NCBI GenBank assembly: GCA_002343775.1
Contig: DDSH01000006.1
Coordinates: 247,422 to 311,421 of the forward strand
From: Anaerolineales bacterium UBA2395
GTDB taxonomy: Bacteria; Chloroflexota; Anaerolineae; Anaerolineales; Villigracilaceae
Direction of reading: 5' to 3'
DNA: 64,000 bases
Shown here piece by piece: positions 33,351-42,567 of the stretch. The notes beneath the pieces were generated by a model, which did not search any database, was not told where the DNA came from, and was given only the letters and a program-made list of their open reading frames with translations. The position numbers and the translations under genes are program-made. Numbering within the stretch: position 1 is the stretch's first letter; every line of letters begins with the position of its first letter.

Positions 33351-33644
33351 ATGAAAATTCTCGCACTCGAGCATGAACTTCCCACCACAACGGCGGAGGG
33401 ATTCCAGAAATATGCCAAAGACGAAGCGAGACAGGTCTGGGCGTTGGTTAAGGCTGGGGTGATTCGAGAAACAAATTTCCGCGCGGATAGAAGCGAGGCT
33501 ATTTTAGTGCTGGAATGTCAAACGGTGGAAGAGGCGCGAGAGGCGTTGTCCACATTGCCATATGTCGAGAATCAGTTGATCACGTTCGAGTTGATCCCCT
33601 TGAAAGCCTATACAGGTTATGAAAGGTTGTTTGAGAAAATATAA
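33351..33644 (+). CDS. Small ferredoxin-like-fold protein, YCII/muconolactone isomerase-like
   Basis: ATG 33351 follows AGGAG. The 97-residue protein begins MKILALEHELPTTTAEGFQK and has a dimeric alpha/beta-barrel look: KDEARQVWALVKAGVIRETN, RSEAILVLECQTVEEAREAL, STLPYVENQLITFELIPL. This is the pattern of YCII or muconolactone-isomerase-like proteins. No catalytic set can be assigned. Confidence 0.6.
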   Translation: MKILALEHELPTTTAEGFQKYAKDEARQVWALVKAGVIRETNFRADRSEAILVLECQTVEEAREALSTLPYVENQLITFELIPLKAYTGYERLFEKI

Positions 33645-33663
33645 ACGTGTCCGACTGCCCACA

Positions 33664-33729
33664 CTATCCAAATGGACAGTGAAAACTCGCCCAGTGACGG
33701 GGGAGTTTTTCATCGCTGATGTCTATGAT
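33664..33729 (+). promoter_or_regulatory. Dual-palindrome promoter cassette, copy c
   Basis: P1 is CTATCCAAATGGACAG (centre 33671.5). P2 is AAAACTCGCCC-N6-GGGGGAGTTTT, one mismatch (centre 33695.5), with a following T-run. The -10 is TATGAT at 33724. Distances are 24 bp and 28.5 bp. It starts 20 bp after the upstream stop codon. Confidence 0.65.
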
Positions 33730-33751
33730 GGATGTGAAAGGATGTGCAACC

Positions 33752-34684
33752 ATGAAAAGACTTACTTTACTTCTTTGTTTGCTTGTCGTTTTATCTCTAG
33801 CATGTGATGTGGCGGTCAATATTTTTCCCACGAGCGAAGTTCCCACCGCGGCAGAAACTCCCGTTCTGATCGAACCGGCTACAACCACACCTGAAGTATT
33901 CATCTCGTTGACTCAGGCGATTCCCGCAACTGCAGTCCCGAGTGCAACATTTGCCGTCCAGCCATCACCTGTGCCGAACACCTTGATAACATTCGGACGT
34001 CTGACCTTGGAGATTCCTGCGAGTGTTGCCAGCGGTGCCAGCGGCAGCGACACCCCGCCCATGACAGATGACGATGCACCGTATTGGGAAAAGACCCCAG
34101 GTCACTTGCAAGTCTCATTGAACGATTATTACATCCTGCAAGGCAAATTCCACCAACCTCAAATTTATGTGTACCCGGCGGTGGATTATGCAACACTTGT
34201 GCCTGGTGCGTTTGAAAGCATGCATCGCCTGCGAAATATTATGAGTGCAGTCGTGCCGGTAGCGCCTGATCAACTTCCTGCTGTCCCGTTCTTCAATGCC
34301 GCACAGGTATTTGCGTCGAACATTCAAACGATCTCTTTCCAGAACGGCAGCGGCATTCGCTTTATCACGGAATATGCCCAGTATGCTGCACCAGTCAACA
34401 ACCATGAACTGTTCTATCACTTTCAGGGATTCAGTGCAGACGGAGAGTATTACATCGTGGCGATCTTCCCGATCACTGCCCCGGTGTTGGCAGAGACCAG
34501 TGACGCTGGAGCAGCCGTCCCCGCCGGAGGAATCGCATATCCCGACATCAACGATCCGAATGCCGATTTCCAGGGATATTACGCCTCCGTCACGGACCTG
34601 TTGAATGCCACATCCCCCGACGCGTTCTTCCCAACGATTAGCCAATTGGATGCCATGATCCAGTCCATGTGGATCACTCCATAA
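33752..34684 (+). CDS. Lipoprotein, 310 aa, unknown function
   Basis: ATG 33752 gives a lipoprotein signal (MKRLTLLLCLLVVLSLAC, lipid Cys18). A Thr/Pro-rich spacer follows (PTAAETPVLIEPATTT), then a globular domain with ITFGRLTLEIPASVASG, LNDYYILQGKFHQPQIYVYP and FYHFQGFSADGEYYIVAIFP. The C-terminus ends in FFPTISQLDAMIQSM. I know no family name. It is the only gene between cassettes c and d, so it is expressed on its own. Confidence 0.7.
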   Translation: MKRLTLLLCLLVVLSLACDVAVNIFPTSEVPTAAETPVLIEPATTTPEVFISLTQAIPATAVPSATFAVQPSPVPNTLITFGRLTLEIPASVASGASGSDTPPMTDDDAPYWEKTPGHLQVSLNDYYILQGKFHQPQIYVYPAVDYATLVPGAFESMHRLRNIMSAVVPVAPDQLPAVPFFNAAQVFASNIQTISFQNGSGIRFITEYAQYAAPVNNHELFYHFQGFSADGEYYIVAIFPITAPVLAETSDAGAAVPAGGIAYPDINDPNADFQGYYASVTDLLNATSPDAFFPTISQLDAMIQSMWITP

Positions 34685-34689
34685 TGCAC

Positions 34690-34756
34690 CTGTCCAATCG
34701 GACAGTCCTAAACTCCCCCAGTGATGGGGGAGTTTTTAGATCCCATCCAATAAACT
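34690..34756 (+). promoter_or_regulatory. Dual-palindrome promoter cassette, copy d
   Basis: P1 is CTGTCCAATCGGACAG, a near-perfect palindrome (centre 34697.5). P2 is AACTCCCCC-N6-GGGGGAGTT (centre 34722.5) with T-run. The -10 candidate is TAAACT at 34751. Distances are 25 bp and 28.5 bp. P1 begins 6 bp after the lipoprotein stop. Confidence 0.65.
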
Positions 34757-34776
34757 TGGAGATAGGAGAATGAATC

Positions 34777-35646
34777 ATGCCGAAGAAAACACGAATTAAA
34801 CGCTTTTTTGCAGGACTGGGAATCCTGATGTTGGTTCTGATTTTAGGTTATATGGTTATCCGTCCCTGGCATCTGCACTGGGGAGCCACACCGGAGGAAG
34901 TCTCACAGGCGATGCCGGGAGATCTTGAGCACATTGGCTGGACTCGCGCCATCACCATCAATGCTGCCCCTGAAGAGATTTGGCCCTGGCTGGTACAGTG
35001 GGGACAGGGGCGCGGCGGCTGGTACAGCTACGATTGGCTGGAAAACCTATTTGGTTTTGACATCCGCACCGCGGACCGTATCCTGCCTGAATATCAAAAC
35101 TTGAAGGTGGGTGACCCGATCTGTATGTCGAGCAGTTTCTGCCCCAGCCATGTGACCGTACTGGAGCCGAACCAATGGCTCAGCTGGCAGGCGCTGGATG
35201 ATAATGGCGATCCCGTCTGGACCTTCACCTTTGGTCTGACACCTGTTGACGATACTCATACCCGATTGATCGTGCGCGAGAGTTTCGACAATTCGTTCAT
35301 GCCCCCGGCGGCTGTTGTTGCACTGGAAATCCCTGATGCGGTGATGGAATTGAAGTCGCTGCATACCGTCAAAGCTCGGGCGGAAGGAATTTCGCAATCG
35401 GTTTTCACCACTCCGCTTGAGATCATTGCCTGGCTTGCTGCGCTTGTAGTCTGCCTGACATCTCTCGTTTGGTATGCAAATCATGACGACAACCAATATC
35501 CGCTGCTCCTCAGTGTTGCATCCGTCGTTGTGTTATTGCTGATTACGTTCCTCTTCCCTCCGCTTTGGCTGCGTATTGTGCTTGATCTTGGTCTGCTCGC
35601 TATGCAATATTCTTTTTCAAATCGTGTCAGTACAACGGCACTGTAA
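34777..35646 (+). CDS. SRPBCC-family protein with membrane helices
   Basis: The 289-residue protein has an N-terminal helix (FFAGLGILMLVLILGYMVI). An SRPBCC/polyketide-cyclase-like domain (~45-205) includes TRAITINAAPEEIWPWLVQW, GGWYSYDWLENLFGFDI and TRLIVRESF. At the C-terminus are two or three hydrophobic helices (IIAWLAALVVCLTSLVWY, LLLSVASVVVLLLITFLF). The START-like cavity suggests binding of a hydrophobic ligand at the membrane. It is controlled by cassette d. Confidence 0.8.
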   Translation: MPKKTRIKRFFAGLGILMLVLILGYMVIRPWHLHWGATPEEVSQAMPGDLEHIGWTRAITINAAPEEIWPWLVQWGQGRGGWYSYDWLENLFGFDIRTADRILPEYQNLKVGDPICMSSSFCPSHVTVLEPNQWLSWQALDDNGDPVWTFTFGLTPVDDTHTRLIVRESFDNSFMPPAAVVALEIPDAVMELKSLHTVKARAEGISQSVFTTPLEIIAWLAALVVCLTSLVWYANHDDNQYPLLLSVASVVVLLLITFLFPPLWLRIVLDLGLLAMQYSFSNRVSTTAL

Positions 35647-35775
35647 ACAATTCGTATAACGTGAAGAACGAAGAGACAATATATCACACTGGCTTATACA
35701 TCTGCCTCGAGCCGCGCCGACCGTGGAGCGAGATGTGGCAGGAAATGCAGTGGTATCAGTAAAAGGAACATAAAA

Positions 35776-37170
35776 ATGACATCATTCAACCCCTTATCAA
35801 TTTTCATGGACGCGCGCCGCATTACACGTGGCACGCCTGAAATGCTGGCAAGCCGTCAGCGAGAACGGCTCAATGAGTTAGTGCGGTTTGCGCGCGCCAA
35901 CTCACGCTTTTATGCCGAGAAGTATCGTGGCTTGCCTGACGATGTTACCGATGTGCGCCTCCTTCCACCCGTAACAAAAGTGGAACTGATGGAACATTTC
36001 GATGACGTGGTCACCGACGCATCTGTGCGCAAAGCGGATGTGCTCCAATACATTTCTGATCTGGGAAATATCGGCAAACCCTATCTGGGCAAGTACATGG
36101 TGTGGACAACCTCTGGTACAACGGGCACACCCGGCATCTTCCTTGAAGATAAAAACTGGGATGCGGTCATCACCGCCGTGAATGTGCTGCGTATGGGCGG
36201 CGAATGGTACAACATGGAAGTCATCCGTGGCATGATGAAGGCGGGCGGCAACAGCGCCTCGGTCTTTGCGGGAAACGGACATTTTCTCGGAGTGACGATG
36301 CTCGAGCGACAACGTGCTTCCAACCGTTCACGCGGGAAGCGGATTCGACTTATTCCTGTCACACTGCCGCTTCACGAGATCGTCAAACAGTTGAATGATC
36401 TTCAACCTGCCATGTTTTCGGGCTATGCCAGCGCGCTCGGTTTGTTGGCCCAGGAGCAACTCGAAGGGCGATTGAACATTCATCCTTCGATTGTCATTAG
36501 TTCCGCAGAACCACTCTCGGACGAAAACCGTGAACTCATTCAAAAGGCATTTGGTGTGCCACCGCGTAACAACTACGGATGTTCCGAAGGCGGCGTGATG
36601 GGTTATGAATGCAATCACGGAAAGATGCACATCAATGCAGACTGGATCATTTTCGAGCCTGTGGATGCGAATCACAATCCCGTCCCTGCGGGTCAACTCT
36701 CGAATCGAACCTTGATCACCAACCTCGCCAACCGCGTTATGCCGATCATCCGTTATGAACTTGGCGACCGCGTTACCCTGCTACCCCAAAAATGCGATTG
36801 CGGAATTACACTTCCGCTCATCAAGGTCGAAGGTCGCACTGATGAAATTCTGCGTTTCGAATCTTCAAGCGAAGGGCTGATCCCCGTCCTGCCGCTTGCT
36901 CTTTGGTCCGTGATCAAAGAGACACCTGGCGTGTTGAGATTTCAGGCAATACAAACTGCTCCCGACTCGTTGAAGATCCGTCTGGAAGCGAAGCATACGG
37001 AAGAATATCAAGCAGTTTGGCAGCGTGTCTATGTCAACGCGCGTGACTATCTCATACAACAAGGTTTGGACAACGTGAACATCGTCCGCGCTGAGGAGCC
37101 TCCCATGCGTGACCCGAAGAGCGGCAAATTCCGCAATGTGTGGGCAGAGAAGTTCAACGGATTAAAATAG
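35776..37170 (+). CDS. PaaK-like adenylate-forming enzyme
   Basis: The 464-residue protein has the AMP-binding P-loop VWTTSGTTGTPG (~113-124), the A5-like NNYGCSEGG and the A7/A8 region IIRYELGDRV...VEGRTDEILRF, followed by a C-terminal lid. It resembles phenylacetate-CoA ligase relatives of the PaaK/CapK group. The acyl substrate is unknown. It ends five bp before a P-loop kinase-like gene, so the two may work together. Confidence 0.85.
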   Translation: MTSFNPLSIFMDARRITRGTPEMLASRQRERLNELVRFARANSRFYAEKYRGLPDDVTDVRLLPPVTKVELMEHFDDVVTDASVRKADVLQYISDLGNIGKPYLGKYMVWTTSGTTGTPGIFLEDKNWDAVITAVNVLRMGGEWYNMEVIRGMMKAGGNSASVFAGNGHFLGVTMLERQRASNRSRGKRIRLIPVTLPLHEIVKQLNDLQPAMFSGYASALGLLAQEQLEGRLNIHPSIVISSAEPLSDENRELIQKAFGVPPRNNYGCSEGGVMGYECNHGKMHINADWIIFEPVDANHNPVPAGQLSNRTLITNLANRVMPIIRYELGDRVTLLPQKCDCGITLPLIKVEGRTDEILRFESSSEGLIPVLPLALWSVIKETPGVLRFQAIQTAPDSLKIRLEAKHTEEYQAVWQRVYVNARDYLIQQGLDNVNIVRAEEPPMRDPKSGKFRNVWAEKFNGLK

Positions 37171-37175
37171 CCTCC

Positions 37176-38024
37176 ATGCAAAGCAAACTCATCCTCCTTG
37201 AAGGCATCCCTGGTTCTGGAAAGTCCACTGCGGGCGCCACTCTGCAAAAGTTTTTTGAAGATACCAATATCCCCTCCCGCTTTTGGAGCGAAGGTGACTT
37301 TGACCATCCCGCCGATTTCGAAGGTATAGCCCGCTTGAGCAAGTCTCAGTTTGAAGATTTGCTTGCGCGTCATCCTAAATTGACAGAAATAGGAGAACAC
37401 ACATCCGTTCGCGGCTCAGATTATTTGTTGAAATATCGAAAACTTCAAAATTTACATCCTGAAAAGATAGAACAATCTTTGGTGGATGAGTTATCCCGAC
37501 TGGATGTATACGACGGCCTGCCAATGGAGGAATACTGCCGTCTGGCGCTCGACCGTTGGCGGGATTTTGTCAAAGTCGCGAAGAACTCCGATGAAGTCAC
37601 ATTGATGGAGTGTGTGTATCTGCAAAACCCGCTGACGGTCATGCTTGCCCGTCATAACGTTGCCCCGCAATTCGCAAACCAACACATTGAGAATCTGACA
37701 GACATCATCCATGAGTTAAATCCGCTGGTGATCTATCTTCAGCCGCAAGATGTAAGGGCTGCACTCGAACTCGTCCGTGAGGAGAGACCAAAGGAGTGGG
37801 CAGATTTTGTCATATGGTATCTGACCGGGCAGGAGTATGGCAAGTTCCATCATTTGAACGGGTATGATGGCGTCATTCAGTTCTACGAGATGCGCCAAAA
37901 ATTGGAACTGGATATTCTTTATAAATTACCAATTCAAAAACTGGTGATCGAACATTCAGGAAATGAGTGGAACAGGTGCAAGGAAGAAATCGCCAGTTTT
38001 GTACTACCACTCTTTCCGAACTGA
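37176..38024 (+). CDS. P-loop NTPase of kinase-like type
   Basis: ATG 37176 starts a 282-residue protein with Walker A LLEGIPGSGKSTAGATL at residues 7-23. Later stretches (FWSEGDFDHPADFEG, EVTLMECVYLQNPLTVM, LVIYLQPQDVRAALELV) fit a nucleotide or small-molecule kinase fold in which ECVYLQ is the Walker B strand. There is no membrane segment. The substrate cannot be assigned. Confidence 0.72.
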   Translation: MQSKLILLEGIPGSGKSTAGATLQKFFEDTNIPSRFWSEGDFDHPADFEGIARLSKSQFEDLLARHPKLTEIGEHTSVRGSDYLLKYRKLQNLHPEKIEQSLVDELSRLDVYDGLPMEEYCRLALDRWRDFVKVAKNSDEVTLMECVYLQNPLTVMLARHNVAPQFANQHIENLTDIIHELNPLVIYLQPQDVRAALELVREERPKEWADFVIWYLTGQEYGKFHHLNGYDGVIQFYEMRQKLELDILYKLPIQKLVIEHSGNEWNRCKEEIASFVLPLFPN

Positions 38025-38076
38025 GGAAACTTTCAAAATTAATAAGCAAGCCGTAATACATCAAGTTCCATTAAAT

Positions 38077-38111
38077 CAGGAGCGGACTCGGCGTTCGCTC
38101 CTGTTGGTTTT
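38077..38111. terminator. Intrinsic terminator between convergent genes
   Basis: CAGGAGCG pairs perfectly with CGCTCCTG around an 11-base loop, followed on the plus strand by TTGGTTTT. It separates the plus-strand kinase gene from the end of the minus-strand CPBP operon. Confidence 0.7.
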
Positions 38112-38162
38112 GTGGTTTCAGTTGTCGGTTAAGAATGAGGCGTGGTTACCCCGACAACGGGG

Positions 38163-38915
38163 TTATATCATCAAGTAAACCAGCACAGTTGTTATATCCA
38201 AAAGCGCATGGACGATTACGAAGTAAGGTAAAAGTGCCGGGCGGAATTTGAGGGCAAAGCCGGTGATGAGGGCGAAGGGCAGGAACATCCCGAAACGCCA
38301 GAGTAGATAGCCGCCGTTGAGGATGGTGGGTAGGAACATGTGTTGTGCGGCAAGGAAGAAGGACGCGATCAGCCAGGCGACCCAGCCATTGACCTGCTTC
38401 GCGAGGCGCGGCATGCAATAGCCGAAGTAGGTGGGCAGCTCTGCGAACCAGATCGTGAGCGGGAAGATGAAGCTCAATATAAACGCCCAGGTCGGAAGCG
38501 GTTTGAACAACAGGTTTGTAGCGATCATGTCGTCGCCGAAGATGGCTTGGGCAAGCGGTACGCGCGGCGCGTCGACCAGCGGCATGGCGACGATGCTGAA
38601 AATGATGAACCAGAGCAGGTCGGCTTTCCAGGTCTCGCGCGAGAAACGCAAAGTATCCCAGAAGCGTTTGCCTTCCGCCTTATAGACACGCATGAGCAGG
38701 TACAAAGAAGCAACGTTGGCGGTAGCGGCGATCAAACCCCAGTAGCGCGTGGATTCGTCCCAGGCGTTGGGCGCGCCGGTGGCTGATATGGTCAGCACGA
38801 TGAATGCCTGCACGAGGATGAACAGCGCGGAACGCGAGAGGAGCATGAGCCATGGGGTGGTTGTGGTGACCGGCTTTGTAGCGGACATGGGAGCAGAGGC
38901 TGAGGCAGTTTGCAT
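38163..38915 (-). CDS. CPBP-like membrane protein with degenerate motif 1
   Basis: The 250-residue protein has eight hydrophobic segments. In place of EExxxR it has WFAELPTYFGYCMPRL (no Glu-Glu pair or Arg in register); FFLAAQHMF and VIVHALLDITTV resemble motifs 2 and 3. It may therefore be a non-proteolytic family member. It is the last gene of the operon that starts at 44851. Confidence 0.7.
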   Translation of the reverse strand: MQTASASAPMSATKPVTTTTPWLMLLSRSALFILVQAFIVLTISATGAPNAWDESTRYWGLIAATANVASLYLLMRVYKAEGKRFWDTLRFSRETWKADLLWFIIFSIVAMPLVDAPRVPLAQAIFGDDMIATNLLFKPLPTWAFILSFIFPLTIWFAELPTYFGYCMPRLAKQVNGWVAWLIASFFLAAQHMFLPTILNGGYLLWRFGMFLPFALITGFALKFRPALLPYFVIVHALLDITTVLVYLMI

Positions 38916-38957
38916 GAGGAAGTTCCTTTCAACGATAGGATTGCAGTTGGATAGTAA

Positions 38958-39713
38958 TTAGAGCAGTCCCCACAGCACGTGGAAGACAATATCCGCCCAG
39001 AAGTGTACGCCTGCTGCGGCGATCAGACCATCTTTCATGTAGCGTTCGCCTGCTACAAGTCCGAGGAGGCCGTTCAGGAGGAAGATCTCTGCCAGCAACG
39101 CCGGAGCAAGCTCGGATAGGGACGAAGCGCCCGTCAGGATGAATACCGTCCCAAGATGACTGGCACCAAAGACGAGGGCGGCGATGATGTTCGCGATCCA
39201 AAGCGCGAGCGTGTGCCCGTTGAAACGTTTGAGTATCCAGTTAAGTATAAGTCCCCACAAGCCGAAGATGAACATGCGCGTCAGGATCTCCTCACCAATG
39301 CCCGCGCTGATGGAGGCCAGGATGGAGGTCGGGAAGGGTGGATGCGGAAAACGACCGATACCGTTGACCGGCGCGAAGAGTAGGTCGCCGAGGACGAGCA
39401 CAACACCGCCGATCACCCCCAGCACGAACGGGATGAGAAACCAGCGGCGCGGATTCCCGTCTGAGCTGAAGATGCCGGGCAGTTGGAGCTTGCGCGCAAA
39501 CCAATACCCCGCCAGCCCGACGAATCCGTAGACTACAAGGATAATGCCGGCATTAGCGAGCCCAAGGACCATGTTGGAAACGCCCAGGTCGGGCATCGGG
39601 ACGTTGGCTCCTGCCATGAGTTGATCTGAGAAAAAAGTATAGGCGAGGAAAGCGCTCATTGCGTAAACGCCGAGCATGATAATGAAGACAGTGAGTTGTT
39701 TGCGGTGAGTCAT
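38958..39713 (-). CDS. CPBP-family intramembrane peptidase
   Basis: The 251-residue protein has SAGIGEEILTRMFIFGLWG (motif 1), LVFGASHLGTV (motif 2) and AGVHFWADIVFH (motif 3). Seven or eight membrane segments are visible. It lies 42 bp before the degenerate CPBP gene and 26 bp after the next one in the operon. Confidence 0.83.
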   Translation of the reverse strand: MTHRKQLTVFIIMLGVYAMSAFLAYTFFSDQLMAGANVPMPDLGVSNMVLGLANAGIILVVYGFVGLAGYWFARKLQLPGIFSSDGNPRRWFLIPFVLGVIGGVVLVLGDLLFAPVNGIGRFPHPPFPTSILASISAGIGEEILTRMFIFGLWGLILNWILKRFNGHTLALWIANIIAALVFGASHLGTVFILTGASSLSELAPALLAEIFLLNGLLGLVAGERYMKDGLIAAAGVHFWADIVFHVLWGLL

Positions 39714-39739
39714 ATATGGAATTCTTGTGATATCGCAGG

Positions 39740-40816
39740 CTATTCATTGATTTTCCAGATCGGGTCGCGCAAGATGAGCAGGACGACGAGCGCACCCAAT
39801 GCCAGTCCGGGAAGACCAATGCCGAATGAGAGGATCAGGTTGGTCGGCATGTAGATCATTAGCATGAAGAAACTTAGTGTTTGGTTGCTGAGTGCGTGCA
39901 GGTATGCCGCAGTCCAGACGCCGTTTGATTTGAGGACAGCATAGCCGAGGAAATAGGCAAGGATGACGCACATCGCCACCATGGCAAACGATCCGAGCAC
40001 GGGCTGACCAGGGAAGTTGTAACCCATCCAGATCACGGGCCAATGCCAGATCCCCCAGATGACTCCCAGCAGGAAAATGCCGCGGACACGACCGAGGCGG
40101 ATGAGTTCGGTCTGCAGGTAGCCGCGCCAGCCGTATTCTTCGCCAAAGGAAATGACCAGTCCCAGGAGCGGACCGAGGATCACGGTCTGGATCGCGAGTA
40201 CGGGGAGCAGCGCAGAGTCCGGGATGGGAGAGGCGGCGAGTTGTGGCAATGCCGTTTTGAGGTTCACGACCTGACCGAGTTTTAACAGATAATTGAGTAG
40301 GGTTTGGACGGCATAATAGGAGACCAGAAGCACGCCATATCCCAGCCAAATCTTCCAATTGCCGCCCGCCAAGCCCGTGTTCGCGAAACCCGCTTTGCCG
40401 CCTTTGATTCGAAGGATGACCAGCAAGATCAAACCGACCAAGCTGAGCGGGAGCAACAGGGAACTGATGATGGCGGCTTGCTGTGGCAGGACCTGACCAA
40501 CGATCAACGCGACCAGATAGCAGACGGTGAAAAACAAATAAAAGTAGATGAACCAGCGCGAGGCGGTACGGTTTGTTCGATGATAGATGGGGCTGTCCTT
40601 GAAGAAGAACGCACCCAGTATCATCGCCGAGAAGGCTGGCAATAACATCTGGAATTGCAGGAACAAACTCGCGGCGGGACTGGTCAACCCGCCGACCAGG
40701 TAAAGCACAAGGTCTAATAGCCAGGTCAAGCCGAACGTCAGCCCGAGAAAGGCGACGACTTGCGACCAGTTGACTTTCGACGATGTTGTAGCGGAAGCGG
40801 TTAATGTTGCTTGCAT
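39740..40816 (-). CDS. CPBP-family intramembrane peptidase
   Basis: At 358 residues it is the longest CPBP member here, with an N-terminal polar leader (MQATLTASATTSSKVNWSQV) and nine or ten helices. Motifs are SFGEEYGWRGYLQTELIRLG, GVIWGIWHWPVIW and AAYLHALSNQ. It lies 30 bp after the serine hydrolase gene in the same operon. The second motif uses Trp before His, as in the 23382 protein. Confidence 0.85.
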   Translation of the reverse strand: MQATLTASATTSSKVNWSQVVAFLGLTFGLTWLLDLVLYLVGGLTSPAASLFLQFQMLLPAFSAMILGAFFFKDSPIYHRTNRTASRWFIYFYLFFTVCYLVALIVGQVLPQQAAIISSLLLPLSLVGLILLVILRIKGGKAGFANTGLAGGNWKIWLGYGVLLVSYYAVQTLLNYLLKLGQVVNLKTALPQLAASPIPDSALLPVLAIQTVILGPLLGLVISFGEEYGWRGYLQTELIRLGRVRGIFLLGVIWGIWHWPVIWMGYNFPGQPVLGSFAMVAMCVILAYFLGYAVLKSNGVWTAAYLHALSNQTLSFFMLMIYMPTNLILSFGIGLPGLALGALVVLLILRDPIWKINE

Positions 40817-40846
40817 GATGAATCTCTCTTTCTGAATCGAGTTGAA

Positions 40847-42325
40847 TTAGGAAGGGCGTGTTTTGCCCGTCAATACCCAGAATAGTTTTACAAATCCCTG
40901 CACGTAATCAGGAACGGAGCCGACAAGCATCAACACGGTGATATCGCCCAACGTGCGCGACATGATGAGCATTTGATACGTCAGGTTGAAGCGGTAGCCG
41001 TAAAAGGCTTTGATCTGGCTGAAGACCACGAGCAGGATCATGGTCGGGATGAGGAAACTGACCGCCACGTCCCATGCCTTGTGGGGCGCCGACCACCACT
41101 TCGCACGTTCCGTCCAGCCACGCAAGGCGCGGAAGTTGCGGACGTGCAACGCGCTCAATCCCAGCACGAAAAGTCCCAGCGCCCAGCCCATATATTTCAC
41201 CGACCAGCCTTCTGTCAGTGGCGGAGGCGTGCGCCCGAGTACGATGGCTTCAACGCCGTCGAAGACCTGTGGCGCGGAGATGTAATGGTCGAGCATATAG
41301 CCCTGATTGATAAGCAGGACGATACTCATGTCGTGTGACGGATACAAGTCCACAAAGGTCTTGAAGGTTTCGTTCGCGCCACCATGATACACATGACCAT
41401 CCTCCACGAACCAGCCCATGCCATAGCCATTCTCGGCATAGAACAGCATGTCCATGTCTTTGGATGACAACACGCGCTTGCCGTTGTACATGCCGTCGTT
41501 GTTCATCGCAATGGCATAGTGCCCCATGTCTTCTGCCGTCGAAATGATATAGCCCGCGGCAACCTCAAAATTACGATGTGGTTGCGCCTGAGGCATGGTA
41601 AACCCGAAGAAGCGGCTATAGCCTTGCGAGAGTCCGTTCGCGCGCGCCAGTTCGGGGTCGGTATAGGTGTGGGCCATCTCCAGCGGGTCGAAGATATTTT
41701 TCTGGATGTATTCTTCATACGTCATGCCGCTGACGTTCTGCACGACCACCGCCAGCACATCGTAGCCCACGTTGAAATATTGGAACGTCGTCCCCACGGG
41801 TGCGGTCAACTCGGCGAAAGCCAGCGCGCGTACGGCGTCTTCGTTCGTCGCATCATCGGGCAGGATCACAGTAAAGCCCGCTTCGGAGAGTCCGCTTGTG
41901 TGGTGCAGCAAATGTCGGATCGTGATGCTTTGCGATGCTTCTTCATCCGCTACCTTGAACCACGGGATGTACGTCTGCACGGGTTCATTCAACTTGATCT
42001 TGTCCTGCTCGATCAACTGCGCCACCGCCAACCCTGTGAACGACTTGCTCTGCGAGCCGATGTACATCGGCGTTTGCGGTGTCATCGGTCGCCCGCCGCC
42101 TGCCGTGCCATAACTCTTGAGATACACGATCTCTGTTTTGGATGTCACCGCGATGGAGATTCCCTGAATCTCATGCTTCTCCATCTGCCCGGAGATATAC
42201 GCATCGAGTGCCTCCGCATCAAACCCGACCGAGGGAATTGTTCCCGCTTCGAAAGGCATTGTCCACGCGGAGAAGAAAATCAACAGCGCCATCAGGTTGA
42301 TCAATTTTGCATTTGTACTCATCAT
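40847..42325 (-). CDS. Serine hydrolase, beta-lactamase/class C PBP type, with membrane tail
   Basis: ATG 42325 (or 42322) is taken because a signal segment (AKLINLMALLIFFSAWTM) follows directly; longer frames upstream overlap a broken SDR gene. The ~492-residue enzyme has MYIGSQSKSFTGLAVAQL (SxxK: Ser-Gln-Ser-Lys), FQYFNVGYDVLA (YxN) and VYHGGANETF (HxG). The C-terminus has three or four helices (YMGWALGLFVLGLSALHV onwards). It acts outside the membrane on a peptide or ester. Its place inside a CPBP operon hints at an envelope or peptide-processing role. Confidence 0.85.
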   Translation of the reverse strand: MMSTNAKLINLMALLIFFSAWTMPFEAGTIPSVGFDAEALDAYISGQMEKHEIQGISIAVTSKTEIVYLKSYGTAGGGRPMTPQTPMYIGSQSKSFTGLAVAQLIEQDKIKLNEPVQTYIPWFKVADEEASQSITIRHLLHHTSGLSEAGFTVILPDDATNEDAVRALAFAELTAPVGTTFQYFNVGYDVLAVVVQNVSGMTYEEYIQKNIFDPLEMAHTYTDPELARANGLSQGYSRFFGFTMPQAQPHRNFEVAAGYIISTAEDMGHYAIAMNNDGMYNGKRVLSSKDMDMLFYAENGYGMGWFVEDGHVYHGGANETFKTFVDLYPSHDMSIVLLINQGYMLDHYISAPQVFDGVEAIVLGRTPPPLTEGWSVKYMGWALGLFVLGLSALHVRNFRALRGWTERAKWWSAPHKAWDVAVSFLIPTMILLVVFSQIKAFYGYRFNLTYQMLIMSRTLGDITVLMLVGSVPDYVQGFVKLFWVLTGKTRPS

Positions 42326-42567
42326 TGTTTCTTTGCCCATTCGGTCATCATTGTGAGCAGTTTGCCCATCTGCACGCGGAAGTGATATGTGACCCACAGT
42401 TGGAAGCCGTCGCATCGAAGTGGGAGCAGGTTCGGGTGAGAGGTTGAAGCGAGATTCTTCAGCGACAGGTCCAGTGCGGGGGCGCGGTCGCCCATTTCCA
42501 ACAGCGTTTGGGTCATTGCCAATCCAATCCCGTTGTTCGCACCCGTGATGAGGATCACGCGTTCCAT
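42322..42567 (-). pseudogene. N-terminal relic of a short-chain dehydrogenase
   Basis: The frame encodes MERVILITGANNGIGLAMTQ, the TGxxxGIG nucleotide-binding motif of SDR enzymes, followed by ~50 residues that lose similarity. It ends after 81 residues, overlapping the serine hydrolase start by four bases. SDRs are ~250 residues, so this is a truncation. It could have been deleted during assembly of the operon. Confidence 0.65.

Noticed and set aside
35661..35762. 33-codon GTG frame (MKNEETIYHTGLYICLEPRR...)
   Set aside because: No Shine-Dalgarno and no recognisable motif; it may be a fragment between the SRPBCC and PaaK-like genes.
38936..38952. Half match to P1 (CTATCCAACTG on the minus strand) before the 38915 gene
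   Set aside because: The second arm and P2 are missing, and it lies inside an operon; probably chance.
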